Program-made: the position numbers and the translations under genes
Assembly (NCBI GenBank): GCA_965602945.1
Contig: CBFDBC010000002.1
Location: forward strand, 1-52,793
Direction: 5' to 3'
Source of the DNA: JAUXEH01 sp965602945
GTDB taxonomy: Bacteria; Acidobacteriota; Aminicenantia; Aminicenantales; Aminicenantaceae
Length of the DNA stretch: 52,793 nucleotides
The notes under the pieces: model-generated
Databases searched by the model: none
What the model saw: the letters and a program-made list of their open reading frames with translations, nothing else
What the model was told of the DNA's origin: nothing
Part shown: in pieces, positions 13,014 to 22,091 of the stretch
How the letters are laid out: each line of letters begins with the position of its first letter
How positions within the stretch are numbered: position 1 is the first letter of the stretch

Positions 13014-15101
13014 TTGAAACGCGAAGACCCTATCGAGCGCGTGCGAAACATCGGCATCTCGGCTCATATCGACGCAGGGAAGACGACCACTACTGAGCGG
13101 ATCCTGTTCTTCACCGGCATCACCTACAAGATGGGTGAGGTCGACGAGGGTACGGCCGTCATGGACTGGATGACCCAGGAACAGGAGCGCGGTATAACGA
13201 TCACTTCCGCCGCAACCGCGTGTCGGTGGAAGGAACATAAGATCAACATCATCGACACGCCCGGTCATGTTGATTTTACCGTCGAGGTCGAGAGGTCTCT
13301 CCGAGTCCTCGACGGCGCCATTGTGATTCTTTGCGGCGTTGGCGGTGTGGAAGCACAATCCGAGACCGTCTGGCGCCAAGCTGACAGGTATCAGGTGCCT
13401 CGGCTCGTCTATGTCAACAAGATGGACCGAGTTGGCAGCGATCCGGACAAGGCCGTCCGGGAACTGAAGGATCGACTGGGGGCGACCCCCCTGGTTATCC
13501 AGGTCCCCAAAGGCCGTGAGGACGGATTCCGCGGTGTCATCGACCTGGTCGAGATGAAAGCCATCGACTGGGAAAATGACCTGCTGGGGACGCAGTTCGA
13601 GATCAAGGAGATCTCTGAGGAGTATAGAGGCGAGGCGGAAGCCAAGAGGAATGTAATGCTGGAACAATTGAGCGAGATCGACGACAACCTCCTGGAGAAG
13701 TATCTGGAGGGCGGGGAGATTTCTGCTCCTGAGATCAAGGCCGCGATCCGTCGGGGGACCATCGGCCTGCATTTCTTCCCTGTCCTGTTCGGGGCCTCGT
13801 TCAAGAACAAAGGCGTCCATCCTCTCCTGGATGCGGTGGTGGACTATCTTCCCTCACCGGCGGATGTGCCCCCGGTCACGGGGCAGCATCCGCGTACGGG
13901 GCAGGAAGAAATCCGCACGGCTTGCGACGATGAGCCATTCTCCGGCCTCGTGTTCAAGATCATGAACGATCCCCACATGGGCACCCTGTCTTTCTTCCGT
14001 GTATACTCCGGAAAGGTCAAGATCGGGTCCCCGGTGTACAATGCCAACAAGGACACGGAGGAGCGGCTGACGCGGCTCCTGGAGATGCATTCCAACAAGC
14101 GGAAGGACGTAAAGGAAGTCTTTGCGGGCGATATAGCGGCCCTGGCTTCGATGAAGAACCTTTCCACCGGAGATACGCTCTGCGCCCGGAATCATCCCCT
14201 GATGCTCGAGAACATCACATTCCCCGAGCCCGTGATCTCTTCCCACATCGAGCCCAAATCCCGCAGCGATCACCAGAAGCTGACAGAGGTCCTCGAGAAG
14301 CTGACCAGGGAAGACCCGACTTTCCAGGTGAAGCGTGATCCCATGACCGGACAGAACCTGGTCATGGGTATGGGAGAGCTGCACCTGGAAGTGCTGGTGG
14401 ACAGGATGGCCCGGGAGTTCGGCGTCAAGGTCAACCTGGGCAATCCCCAGGTGGCCTACAAAGAGACGATCACACAATCCGCAAGGGGAGAAGGCCGGTA
14501 TGAGAAGCAGATCGCCGGCAAGCCTCAGTTCGGGCACTGCGTCATCGAGATCGAGCCCTCCGATCAGGACGGCCTGATCTTCGAAGATGCCTCCCGGCCC
14601 GGAACCCTGCCCAGGGATCTGATCGCCGCCGTCGGCGACGGCGTACGCGAAGCCATGGAAGTGGGAGTCATTGCCGGCTTCCCGGTCACCAAGGTCAAGG
14701 CATCCCTGATCGACGGGACCCACCGGGATGAGGCATCGGTCGCGCTGGCATACAAGATCGCCGGTTCCCTGGCGTTCAAGGAGGCGGCCCGAAAGGCGGC
14801 ACCGGCCCTGCTGGAACCGGTCATGAGCCTGGTCGTCATCTCCCCCGAAGACTATGTGGGAGACATCGGCGGCGACCTCAGCAGCCGGCGCGGACGTATA
14901 GAAGGCATGGAAATGCAGGCCGGTTCCCGGGTGGTGAACGCGGTGGTGCCTCTTTCAGAGATGTTCGGATATGCCACCAGCCTGCGTACGCTGACGCAGG
15001 GACGCGGTGTGTTTTCCATGGAGTTCTTTTCATACGAAAAGGCGGCGGCGCCCGTGATGGATGCGATCGTCGCCAGGATCGAAGGCAGGGTCACCGGATA
15101 A
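13014..15101 (+). CDS. fusA: Elongation factor G
   Basis: 695 residues. The start is TTG 13014 after GGAGAG; the nearby ATG at 13001 is out of frame. G-domain motifs are AHIDAGKTT (P loop), RGITITSAATA (switch I), DTPGHVDFTVEVERSLRVLD (switch II) and NKMDR. Domain IV and V segments follow (GGDLSSRRGRIEGME). The stretch ILCGVGGVEAQSETVWRQAD resembles the EF-G subfamily of deltaproteobacteria, spirochaetes and planctomycetes more than the E. coli form. EF-G drives translocation. Confidence 0.97.
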   Translation: MKREDPIERVRNIGISAHIDAGKTTTTERILFFTGITYKMGEVDEGTAVMDWMTQEQERGITITSAATACRWKEHKINIIDTPGHVDFTVEVERSLRVLDGAIVILCGVGGVEAQSETVWRQADRYQVPRLVYVNKMDRVGSDPDKAVRELKDRLGATPLVIQVPKGREDGFRGVIDLVEMKAIDWENDLLGTQFEIKEISEEYRGEAEAKRNVMLEQLSEIDDNLLEKYLEGGEISAPEIKAAIRRGTIGLHFFPVLFGASFKNKGVHPLLDAVVDYLPSPADVPPVTGQHPRTGQEEIRTACDDEPFSGLVFKIMNDPHMGTLSFFRVYSGKVKIGSPVYNANKDTEERLTRLLEMHSNKRKDVKEVFAGDIAALASMKNLSTGDTLCARNHPLMLENITFPEPVISSHIEPKSRSDHQKLTEVLEKLTREDPTFQVKRDPMTGQNLVMGMGELHLEVLVDRMAREFGVKVNLGNPQVAYKETITQSARGEGRYEKQIAGKPQFGHCVIEIEPSDQDGLIFEDASRPGTLPRDLIAAVGDGVREAMEVGVIAGFPVTKVKASLIDGTHRDEASVALAYKIAGSLAFKEAARKAAPALLEPVMSLVVISPEDYVGDIGGDLSSRRGRIEGMEMQAGSRVVNAVVPLSEMFGYATSLRTLTQGRGVFSMEFFSYEKAAAPVMDAIVARIEGRVTG

Positions 15102-15114
15102 GGAGGTAAGGCAA

Positions 15115-16314
15115 ATGGCGAAGGAAAAGTTTGAACGCACGAAGCCGCATTTGAACATAGGCACTATCGGGCACGTTGACCACGGCAAGACGACATTGAC
15201 GGCGGCGATCACGAAGGTGTTGAACAAGAAGATGGATAAGGTGTCGTTTGTGGATTACGATCAGATCGACAACGCGCCCGAGGAGAAGGAGCGCGGCTTG
15301 ACGATCCAGATCGCTCATATCGAGTATGAGACGGAGAATCGTCATTATGCCCACATCGACTGTCCCGGTCACGCGGACTACATCAAGAACATGATCACGG
15401 GTGCCGCTCAGATGGACGGTTCGATCCTGGTGGTGGCCGCGGATGACGGACCCATGCCCCAGACGCGCGAGCATATATTGCTGGCTCGTCAGGTGAATGT
15501 TCCCGCGATCGTGGTGTACATGAACAAGACGGACCTGGTGGACGATCCTGAGATTTTGGATCTGGTGGAGTTGGAGGTTCGCGAGCTGCTCTCGAAGTAC
15601 GAGTTTCCCGGAGATGACATTCCTGTGGTTCGGGGCAGTGCCTTGAAGTCGTTGTCGTCGGACGGGGACCCGGAACTGGATGTGAACAAGTCGATTTTGG
15701 AGTTGATGGATGCGGTGGATGCGCACATTCCACAGCCGGTTCGCATTGTGGACAAGCCGTTTTTGATGCCGATCGAGGACATTTTCACGATCTCGGGTCG
15801 TGGTACGGTTGTGACGGGTCGGGTGGATCGCGGCATGATCAAAACCGGGGAAGAGATCGAGATCGTTGGTTTTGGCGAGACGCGGAAGCGGGTTGTGACG
15901 GGCGTTGAGATGTTCCGGAAGATCTTGGACGAGGGTCAGGCTGGTGACAACGTCGGGATCCTGCTTCGGGGCACGGACAAGGACGAGGTTCAGCGGGGCA
16001 TGGTATTGGCCAAGCCCGGTACGATAACACCGCACACGAAGTTCATGGCCGGTATTTACGCATTGAAGAAAGAGGAAGGTGGTCGTCACACACCGTTTTT
16101 TGCGGGCTATCGTCCTCAGTTTTACTTCAACACGACGGATGTTACGGGGACGGTAAAGCTGGAGTCGGGGGTTGAGATGGTGATGCCCGGCGACAACACG
16201 AACCTGGAGATCTCTCTTATCATTCCCGTTGCGATGGAGAAGGGCCAGCGTTTCGCCATCCGGGAAGGCAGCCGCACGGTGGGTGCCGGCACCATCACCG
16301 AGATCAAAGAATGA
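15115..16314 (+). CDS. tuf: Elongation factor Tu (complete copy)
   Basis: 399 residues. ATG 15115 follows AGGAGG and gives the canonical MAKEKFERTKPHLNIGTIGH, although the frame is open upstream. Motifs are GHVDHGKTT, DCPGHADYIKNM and NKTDLV. Switch I reads RGLTIQIAH, slightly unlike the common RGITINTAH. Codon use differs visibly from fusA and rplC: many TTG leucines, ACG threonines and GTT valines against CTG, ACC and GTC next door. The 3' end matches the tuf copy at the window start. Confidence 0.98.
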   Translation: MAKEKFERTKPHLNIGTIGHVDHGKTTLTAAITKVLNKKMDKVSFVDYDQIDNAPEEKERGLTIQIAHIEYETENRHYAHIDCPGHADYIKNMITGAAQMDGSILVVAADDGPMPQTREHILLARQVNVPAIVVYMNKTDLVDDPEILDLVELEVRELLSKYEFPGDDIPVVRGSALKSLSSDGDPELDVNKSILELMDAVDAHIPQPVRIVDKPFLMPIEDIFTISGRGTVVTGRVDRGMIKTGEEIEIVGFGETRKRVVTGVEMFRKILDEGQAGDNVGILLRGTDKDEVQRGMVLAKPGTITPHTKFMAGIYALKKEEGGRHTPFFAGYRPQFYFNTTDVTGTVKLESGVEMVMPGDNTNLEISLIIPVAMEKGQRFAIREGSRTVGAGTITEIKE

Positions 16315-16392
16315 ATGAGGTTGCCTCGGGCCCTGGCGGCCGGGTAATGACCACATAAGGCACGAAGAAACAGGATACGGAGAGCACGAAAA

Positions 16393-16713
16393 ATGGAAAA
16401 GATAAGAATCAGACTCAAGTCATTCGACCATCGTCTGCTGGATCAGTCTGTGAAAGATATCGTCATCAAAGCCAAACGGACCGGCGCGAGTGTGGCGGGC
16501 CCCATCCCCCTGCCCACCAAGATCCACCGGTTCTGTGTTCTTCGCTCTCCCCATGTGGATAAAAAATCCCGTGAGCATTTCGAGATGCGCATCCACAAGC
16601 GCATGCTTGATATCAGCGAGTACAACAACGAGACCATCGAAGAGCTGCAGAAGCTGGATCTGCCGGCCGGGATCGAGGTGGAGATCCAGGCCTTCGGGAC
16701 TGGAGGAGAATGA
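16393..16713 (+). CDS. rpsJ: 30S ribosomal protein S10
   Basis: 106 residues starting MEKIRIRLKSFDHRLLDQSV. Conserved GPIPLPTKIHRFCVLRSPHV and the C-terminal LPAGIEVEI are present. S10 lies in the 30S head and is also the NusE antitermination factor. It opens the S10 gene set, 78 bases after tuf. Confidence 0.97.
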   Translation: MEKIRIRLKSFDHRLLDQSVKDIVIKAKRTGASVAGPIPLPTKIHRFCVLRSPHVDKKSREHFEMRIHKRMLDISEYNNETIEELQKLDLPAGIEVEIQAFGTGGE

Positions 16714-16715
16714 TC

Positions 16716-17378
16716 ATGGTTGAAGGCATCATCGGAAAAAAGATCGGCATGACGCAGACGTTCGACGAGAGCGGACTCGTGATCCCGGTCACCGTGATCC
16801 AGGCCGGTCCCTGTGCGGTCATCCAGAAGAAGACGCTGGAGCGGGACGGGTATGCCGCGGTGCAGCTGGGATTCGTTGAAGAAACACCGGCCAAACATCC
16901 CGGCAAACCCACGCTGGGGCATTTCAAGGCCTCCGAGATACCGCCTACCCGGGTGTTGAAGGAATTCCGGTTCGACGTTTCGGCTGAGATAAAGCCGGGT
17001 GACCAGTTTAGTGTCGACATGTTTCAGCCCGGAGACATGGTGAGCGTCACCGGCACCAGCAAGGGGAAAGGCTTCGCCGGCGTGGTCAAGCGCTGGGGTT
17101 TTCACGGCGGCAAAAAGACACACGGATCCATGTTCCACAGGGCGCCCGGTTCCATCGGCGCCTCCGCCTACCCCTCGCGGGTGGTCAAGGGTAAAAAGAT
17201 GCCCGGCCATCTGGGGAGTGATCGAAAAACCGTGAAGAACCTTCTCGTCGTAGAGGCGGACAAGGAGAAGAACCTCCTGGTACTGAAGGGCGCCGTGCCC
17301 GGAGCCAAGGGAGGATATGTGCTTATCCGGAAGGCCGGTATCGAGGCTGCCCCGGCGGTCGAGAAGAAAGAAGAGTAG
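16716..17378 (+). CDS. rplC: 50S ribosomal protein L3
   Basis: 220 residues from ATG 16716; ATG 16710 is too close to the GGAGG at 16702-16706. It begins MVEGIIGKKIGMTQTFDESG and has the L3 loop KGKGFAGVVKRWGFHGGKKTHGS reaching toward the peptidyl transferase centre. L3 starts 50S assembly. Confidence 0.96.
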   Translation: MVEGIIGKKIGMTQTFDESGLVIPVTVIQAGPCAVIQKKTLERDGYAAVQLGFVEETPAKHPGKPTLGHFKASEIPPTRVLKEFRFDVSAEIKPGDQFSVDMFQPGDMVSVTGTSKGKGFAGVVKRWGFHGGKKTHGSMFHRAPGSIGASAYPSRVVKGKKMPGHLGSDRKTVKNLLVVEADKEKNLLVLKGAVPGAKGGYVLIRKAGIEAAPAVEKKEE

Positions 17379-17382
17379 AGCC

Positions 17383-18000
17383 ATGAAAGTCCAGGTATTC
17401 GACAACAGCGGTAAGAAAGTGAAAGAGGTCAGTGCGCCCAAAGAGGTCTTCGCCACACCGGTCAATGAACATTTGATCTACGAGGCGGTGATCAACTACC
17501 GGGCCAATCAGCGACAGGGTACGGCCGCTGCCAAGACACGGGCCATGGTCCGGGGCGGCGGACGCAAGCCCTGGCGTCAGAAAGGCACGGGACGGGCCCG
17601 CGCAGGCAGCACCCGGTCCCCCCTGTGGCGGTCGGGCGGTGTGACCTTCGGTCCCCATCCAAGGGACTATTCCTACCGTATGCCCAAGAAGGCCAGACGT
17701 CTGGCACTCAAATCGGCCCTGGCGGCCAAGTTGGCCGACGACCAGCTGATGATCCTGGAATCGCTGGAAATGGCCGAGCCCAAGACCAAGGAAGGTGCCC
17801 GGCTCCTGAACAACTTGAAGCTGGAATCGGCCCTGTTCGTGGACAACCACACCAACACCAACCTGATCCTGGCCCTGCGGAACATACCCCGCGTAAAAGC
17901 CGTGGATCACAAGCAGCTGACGGTGTACGACGTTCTCGATCATAAGGTGCTGGTCTTCTCTCAGCACGCGTTCGATTCCCTAATGGAGAGGTTAAAGTGA
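17383..18000 (+). CDS. rplD: 50S ribosomal protein L4
   Basis: 205 residues from ATG 17383, right after the rplC stop. The extended loop holds RGGGRKPWRQKGTGRARAGS followed by SPLWRSGGVTFGP, which lines the peptide exit tunnel. Its stop overlaps the GTG start of rplW. No E. coli-type L4-controlled S10 leader was identified. Confidence 0.96.
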   Translation: MKVQVFDNSGKKVKEVSAPKEVFATPVNEHLIYEAVINYRANQRQGTAAAKTRAMVRGGGRKPWRQKGTGRARAGSTRSPLWRSGGVTFGPHPRDYSYRMPKKARRLALKSALAAKLADDQLMILESLEMAEPKTKEGARLLNNLKLESALFVDNHTNTNLILALRNIPRVKAVDHKQLTVYDVLDHKVLVFSQHAFDSLMERLK

Positions 18001-18293
18001 TCAAGGACCCATACCAAATCATCCTGCGTCCGGTCATCACCGAGAAGAGCACCTGGAAAAAGGACGCCAACCGTGAGATCTGTCTTGAGGTCGCCATGGG
18101 CGCCAACAAGATCGAGATCAAGGAAGCGACCGAGAAGCTCTTCAAGATCAAGGTCGACAAGGTCCGGATAGTCAAAAAAAGAGGCAAGAAACGCAGGGTC
18201 GGCAAGAACGAAGGATGGACGAAAGACTGGAAGAAAGCCTACGTCAAGCTCAAAGAGGGCGAGAAGATGATCGAATATTTTGAGGCGGTGTGA
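17997..18293 (+). CDS. rplW: 50S ribosomal protein L23
   Basis: 98 residues from GTG 17997, which overlaps the rplD stop (GTGA). It begins (M)IKDPYQIILRPVITEKSTW and contains ATEKLFKIKVDKVR. L23 sits at the tunnel exit and docks trigger factor and SRP. Confidence 0.95.
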   Translation: MIKDPYQIILRPVITEKSTWKKDANREICLEVAMGANKIEIKEATEKLFKIKVDKVRIVKKRGKKRRVGKNEGWTKDWKKAYVKLKEGEKMIEYFEAV

Positions 18294-18295
18294 CC

Positions 18296-19123
18296 ATGGG
18301 TATCAAGTCTTACAATCCGACGACATCGAGCCTGCGCCACCGCACAGGCCTGACATACGAAGAGCTGACGACGACGGAACCGCACAAGCCTCTCCTGGAG
18401 CCGCTCAAGAAGAGCGGAGGCCGGAACGCCAGGGGGCGCATCTCCGTCCGTCACCGCGGCGGTGGTCACAAGCGGGCTTATCGCATCATCGATTTCAAGC
18501 GAGACAAGATCGATGTGCCCGGGGAGGTGGAGAGCATCGAGTACGACCCCAACCGCTCCGGATTCATCTCGCTCATCAAATACAAGGACGGGGAGCGCCG
18601 GTATATCCTTACGACTCAGAACATGAAGGTGGGCCAGACGGTCGTCTCCAGCAACCACCAGGTGGACATCCTGCCCGGTAACTCCATGCCCCTGCGCTTC
18701 ATCCCGCTGGGGACGGTGGTCCACAACATCGAGTTGAAGAAGGGCAAGGGCGGCCAGATCGCCAAGGCGGCCGGGGCCGGGGCTCAGATCCTGGCCAAGG
18801 AAGGGGATTACGCCCAGATCCGCATGCCTTCGTCGGAGATCCGCAGGATCCACCTGGAATGCCGCGCCACCGTCGGCGAGGTAAGCAATCCCGATCATCA
18901 GAACATTTCCATCGGGAAAGCGGGCCGTAAACGCTGGATGGGCCGCCGGCCCCATGTGAGGGGGACGGCCATGAACCCCGTCGATCACCCCCATGGCGGC
19001 GGAGAAGGCAAGGCCAAGGGTGGCCGCCACCCGGTCTCGCCAACGGGGATCCCGACCAAAGGCTACCGCACGCGCCGGAACAAACGCACCCAGCAGTTCA
19101 TCGTTCGGAGAAGGAGCAAGTAA
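18296..19123 (+). CDS. rplB: 50S ribosomal protein L2
   Basis: 275 residues from ATG 18296, giving the usual MGIKSYNPTTSSLRHRTG. A GTG at 18290 overlapping the rplW stop is an alternative start. Conserved GRNARGRISVRHRGGGHKR and the C-terminal HGGGEGKAKGG with the catalytically important His near the peptidyl transferase centre are present. Confidence 0.97.
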   Translation: MGIKSYNPTTSSLRHRTGLTYEELTTTEPHKPLLEPLKKSGGRNARGRISVRHRGGGHKRAYRIIDFKRDKIDVPGEVESIEYDPNRSGFISLIKYKDGERRYILTTQNMKVGQTVVSSNHQVDILPGNSMPLRFIPLGTVVHNIELKKGKGGQIAKAAGAGAQILAKEGDYAQIRMPSSEIRRIHLECRATVGEVSNPDHQNISIGKAGRKRWMGRRPHVRGTAMNPVDHPHGGGEGKAKGGRHPVSPTGIPTKGYRTRRNKRTQQFIVRRRSK

Positions 19124-19125
19124 CC

Positions 19126-19416
19126 ATGGGCCGATCACTCAAAAAAGGACCTTTCGTTGAAGAAAAGCTTCTGGAAAAGATCAACTCGCTGCAGACCCAG
19201 CAGCAGAAGCGTCAGATCGTCAAGACCTGGTCGCGCCGGTCGACCGTCATCCCCGACATGGTGGGGCTGACCATCGCTGTTCACAACGGCAGGAAGTTCA
19301 TACCCGTGTTCATCACAGAGAACATGGTGGGACATAAACTGGGAGAATTCTCTCCCACCCGGACTTTTAAAGGACACACGTCCAAAACGGCCCGGACAAT
19401 AAGGGTAAGAAAGTAA
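19126..19416 (+). CDS. rpsS: 30S ribosomal protein S19
   Basis: 96 residues beginning MGRSLKKGPFVEEKLLEKIN, with WSRRSTVIPDMVGLTIAVHNG and MVGHKLGEFSPTRTF. S19 forms part of the 30S head with S13. It starts 2 bases after rplB. Confidence 0.97.
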   Translation: MGRSLKKGPFVEEKLLEKINSLQTQQQKRQIVKTWSRRSTVIPDMVGLTIAVHNGRKFIPVFITENMVGHKLGEFSPTRTFKGHTSKTARTIRVRK

Positions 19417-19417
19417 A

Positions 19418-19780
19418 ATGGACAGACAGGATTACATCTCGAGAGCCATTGCCAAGCATGTGCGGATCTCTCCCCAGAAGTGCCGCCTGGTCGCAGACCT
19501 TGTCCGGGATCGCTTCGTGGGAGAGGCTCTCACCATCCTCCAGTATTCATCAAAGAAAAAAGCCAGCACCGTGGTGGAAAAGGCGCTGCGCTCGGCCGTG
19601 GCGAATGCGCAGCAGAAAAGCCCGGACGTCGATGTGGACAACCTGTACATCGCCGAGATCTTCGTGAACCAGGGACCCCAGTGGAAACGGTTCCGACCCG
19701 TCCCCATGGGGCGGGCCGCTCGAATACTCAAGCCGACGAGTCATGTCCATATCTATCTAGACGAACGCAAAGGGAGTTAA
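19418..19780 (+). CDS. rplV: 50S ribosomal protein L22
   Basis: 120 residues starting one base after the rpsS stop. It contains AKHVRISPQKCRLVADLVR near the N-terminus and the tunnel hairpin PMGRAARILKPTSHVHIYLDE. L22 contacts all 23S domains and lines the exit tunnel. Confidence 0.96.
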   Translation: MDRQDYISRAIAKHVRISPQKCRLVADLVRDRFVGEALTILQYSSKKKASTVVEKALRSAVANAQQKSPDVDVDNLYIAEIFVNQGPQWKRFRPVPMGRAARILKPTSHVHIYLDERKGS

Positions 19781-19783
19781 ACA

Positions 19784-20452
19784 GTGGGCCAGAACACACA
19801 TCCATACGGAGTCCGTTTGGGATTCAACAAGCAGTGGAGTTCCCGGTGGTTCTCTACGGGTTGGGAGTACAGCCGTCTGATCCACGAAGACCTCAAGATG
19901 AAAAAGGTCGTCAAGTCCCGCTATAAACACGCGGGGATCGCCGAGGTGGACGTGGAGCGTGTGGGGCCTAAGATCCGGGTTATCATCCATACCGCCCGGC
20001 CCGGTATCGTCATCGGACGGGGAGGCAAGGAGATCGAGAGCCTCAAGATACTCCTGCAGGGCATCGCCAGCAAGGAAGTCTACATCGATATCCGGGAGGT
20101 CGACAAACCTGAACTGACCGCAATCCTGGTCGGCCAGGGCATTGCCATCCAGCTCGAGAAGCGGATCGCCTACCGCCGTGCGATGCGGCGGGCCGTGGAG
20201 ATGGCCATGAAGATGGGGGCCAAGGGCATTAAGGTTATGTGTTCGGGCCGCCTAGGTGGAGTCGAGATCGCCCGCACCGAGTGGTACCTCAGGGGGCAGC
20301 TTCCCCTGCAGACGCTCAGGGCGGACATCGATTACGGTTTCACCGAGGCATTCACCACGTATGGCCAGATCGGGATCAAGGTGTGGGTCTACAGCAGTGA
20401 CAAAGACAAACCCAAGATGACATCTCAGTCTGCCGAGATCGAGGAGATTTGA
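19784..20452 (+). CDS. rpsC: 30S ribosomal protein S3
   Basis: 222 residues from GTG 19784, giving (M)GQNTHPYGVRLGFNKQW. The KH domain carries RPGIVIGRGGKEIESLK, and the C-terminal half has SGRLGGVEIARTEWY. S3 is at the mRNA entry channel. Confidence 0.97.
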   Translation: MGQNTHPYGVRLGFNKQWSSRWFSTGWEYSRLIHEDLKMKKVVKSRYKHAGIAEVDVERVGPKIRVIIHTARPGIVIGRGGKEIESLKILLQGIASKEVYIDIREVDKPELTAILVGQGIAIQLEKRIAYRRAMRRAVEMAMKMGAKGIKVMCSGRLGGVEIARTEWYLRGQLPLQTLRADIDYGFTEAFTTYGQIGIKVWVYSSDKDKPKMTSQSAEIEEI

Positions 20453-20454
20453 TC

Positions 20455-20877
20455 ATGCTGATGCCCAAGAAAGTAAAGCACCGCAAGCAGATGCGGGGCC
20501 GGATGCGGGGAAAGGCTATCCGTGGGGGCCGCCTCTCCTTCGGGGAGTTCGGGCTGCAGGCTCTGGAACCGTGCTGGTTGACCGCCCGCCAGATCGAGGC
20601 GGGACGTATCGCCATCACCCGGCACGCAAAGCGCAAAGGAAAGCTGTGGATACGGGTTTTCCCTTGGAAACCCATCACCAAGAAGCCCACCGAAGTGCGG
20701 ATGGGGAAGGGAAAGGGCGACCCTGAGTTCTGGGTCGAGACCGTCAAACCGGGACGGATCCTGTATGAGATCGAGGGCGTGTCCGAACAGGTGGCCTTCA
20801 GGGCCATGCAGCTGGCGGCCAATAAACTGCCGATCAAGACCAGGGTCATAACCCGCGAACTGAGGGAACTGCGATGA
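20455..20877 (+). CDS. rplP: 50S ribosomal protein L16
   Basis: 140 residues from ATG 20455 (MLMPKKVKHRKQMRGRMRG), 8 bases after GAGGAG; TTG 20449 and ATG 20461 are less likely. Contains FGEFGLQALEPCWLTARQIE and MGKGKGDPEFWV. L16 organises the A site of the 50S. Its stop overlaps rpmC. Confidence 0.96.
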   Translation: MLMPKKVKHRKQMRGRMRGKAIRGGRLSFGEFGLQALEPCWLTARQIEAGRIAITRHAKRKGKLWIRVFPWKPITKKPTEVRMGKGKGDPEFWVETVKPGRILYEIEGVSEQVAFRAMQLAANKLPIKTRVITRELRELR

Positions 20878-21092
20878 AACCGACAGAGATGAGAGAATTG
20901 TCCGCAGATGAACTGGCCGACAAAGAGGCCGAACTCAAGGATCAGCTGTTCAAACTGAAGTTCCAGAACGCGCTGGGCCAGCTGGAAAACACCATGAGGC
21001 TCAAGGCCATCAAGAAAGACCTGGCAAGGATCAAGACAATTCAGAACGAAAGCAGATCCGAAGACCGGAAGGAACGGAAAGAAGACAAATGA
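20874..21092 (+). CDS. rpmC: 50S ribosomal protein L29
   Basis: 72 residues, starting at an ATGA overlap with rplP. It begins MKPTEMRELSADELADKEAE and has the L29 helix pair LFKLKFQNALGQLENTMRLK, followed by a charged tail. L29 lies beside L23 at the tunnel exit. Confidence 0.94.
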   Translation: MKPTEMRELSADELADKEAELKDQLFKLKFQNALGQLENTMRLKAIKKDLARIKTIQNESRSEDRKERKEDK

Positions 21093-21382
21093 GCACGCAA
21101 GCCAGAAAAACCACCAAAGTCGGGATTGTCATCGGTACCAAGATGAAGAAGACCGTAACGGTCCTGGTGGAACGCCAGGTCCGGCATCCCTTATACAAGA
21201 AGATCGTGAAAAAACGGAAAAAATTCCTGGTACACGATGAATATGAGAAGTGCAAACTCGGTGACGCGGTGAAGATCGTCGAAACACGGCCGTTGAGCGC
21301 GCGGAAGAGGTGGCGCTTGGATGAGATCGTGGGTCTTTCCCCCACCGAAAAAGATAAGGCCAACGAGGATAAGAAAGAATGA
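21089..21382 (+). CDS. rpsQ: 30S ribosomal protein S17
   Basis: 97 residues, overlapping rpmC by 4 bases. OB-fold segments VGIVIGTKMKKTVTVLVERQ and HPLYKKIVKKRKKFLVHDE are typical, with GDAVKIVETRPLSARKRW before a short charged tail. S17 binds 16S rRNA early in assembly. Confidence 0.96.
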   Translation: MSTQARKTTKVGIVIGTKMKKTVTVLVERQVRHPLYKKIVKKRKKFLVHDEYEKCKLGDAVKIVETRPLSARKRWRLDEIVGLSPTEKDKANEDKKE

Positions 21383-21747
21383 TTCGCTCGGAAACCATGC
21401 TCAAGGTGGCGGACAATTCCGGTGCCCGGAAGATCTTGTGTATCACTCCTCTGGGAGGTGGCGTGGGAAAGACCGCATCCATAGGCGATGTGATCTCTGC
21501 CTCAGTCAAAGAGGCCGACCCGGAGAGCAAGATCCCCAAGGGCAAGGTGGTCAGGGCGGTAGTCGTCCGGGCCAGGAAAGAATTGAGACGCCGGGACGGG
21601 TCCTATATCCGGTTCGATGAAAACGCGGCCGTCATCATAGACACCCAGGGAGAACCCATAGGTACTCGAGTGTTCGGCCCGGTTGGGCGTGAATTACGCG
21701 AAAGAAAATTCATGAAGATCGTCTCCCTGGCACCGGAGGTCCTGTGA
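21379..21747 (+). CDS. rplN: 50S ribosomal protein L14
   Basis: 122 residues, normal length, beginning MIRSETMLKVADNSGARKIL. Contains GDVISASVKEA and RFDENAAVIIDTQGEPIGTR, and ends FMKIVSLAPEVL. It overlaps rpsQ and shares its final base with the rplX ATG. L14 is at the subunit interface. Confidence 0.97.
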   Translation: MIRSETMLKVADNSGARKILCITPLGGGVGKTASIGDVISASVKEADPESKIPKGKVVRAVVVRARKELRRRDGSYIRFDENAAVIIDTQGEPIGTRVFGPVGRELRERKFMKIVSLAPEVL

Positions 21748-22076
21748 TGAGTAAGATGTTGATCAAGAAGAACGACATGGTCGTGCTGATCTCGGGTAAA
21801 GACAAGGGAAAATCGGGCAAGGTGCTCAAGGTCATACCCGAGAAGAACCGCGTCGTGGTGGAAAAGCTAAATTTTGTCAAGGAATTCATCCGCCGCGATC
21901 AGAGCAAGAACATCCAGGGCGGGATCATGGAGAAGGAAGGCCCCATCCATGTGTCCAACGTCCAGATCTACTGCTCGGAGTGTGCGCAGGGAGTGCGCGT
22001 GCGGAGCAAGACGCTGGAGGACGGCACCAAAGTCCGGATCTGCAGCAATTGTGATATCACCATCGAGAGACAATAG
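21747..22076 (+). CDS. rplX: 50S ribosomal protein L24, zinc-knuckle type
   Basis: 109 residues from ATG 21747, 7 bases after GGAGG; GTG 21744 is possible. The KOW motif is VVLISGKDKGKSGKVLKVIP. The C-terminus carries two Cys knuckles, YCSEC and ICSNC, as in many non-enteric L24 proteins, so it probably binds zinc. L24 is an early 50S assembly factor. Confidence 0.96.
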   Translation: MSKMLIKKNDMVVLISGKDKGKSGKVLKVIPEKNRVVVEKLNFVKEFIRRDQSKNIQGGIMEKEGPIHVSNVQIYCSECAQGVRVRSKTLEDGTKVRICSNCDITIERQ

Positions 22077-22091
22077 GTTTGAGAGGCAGTC

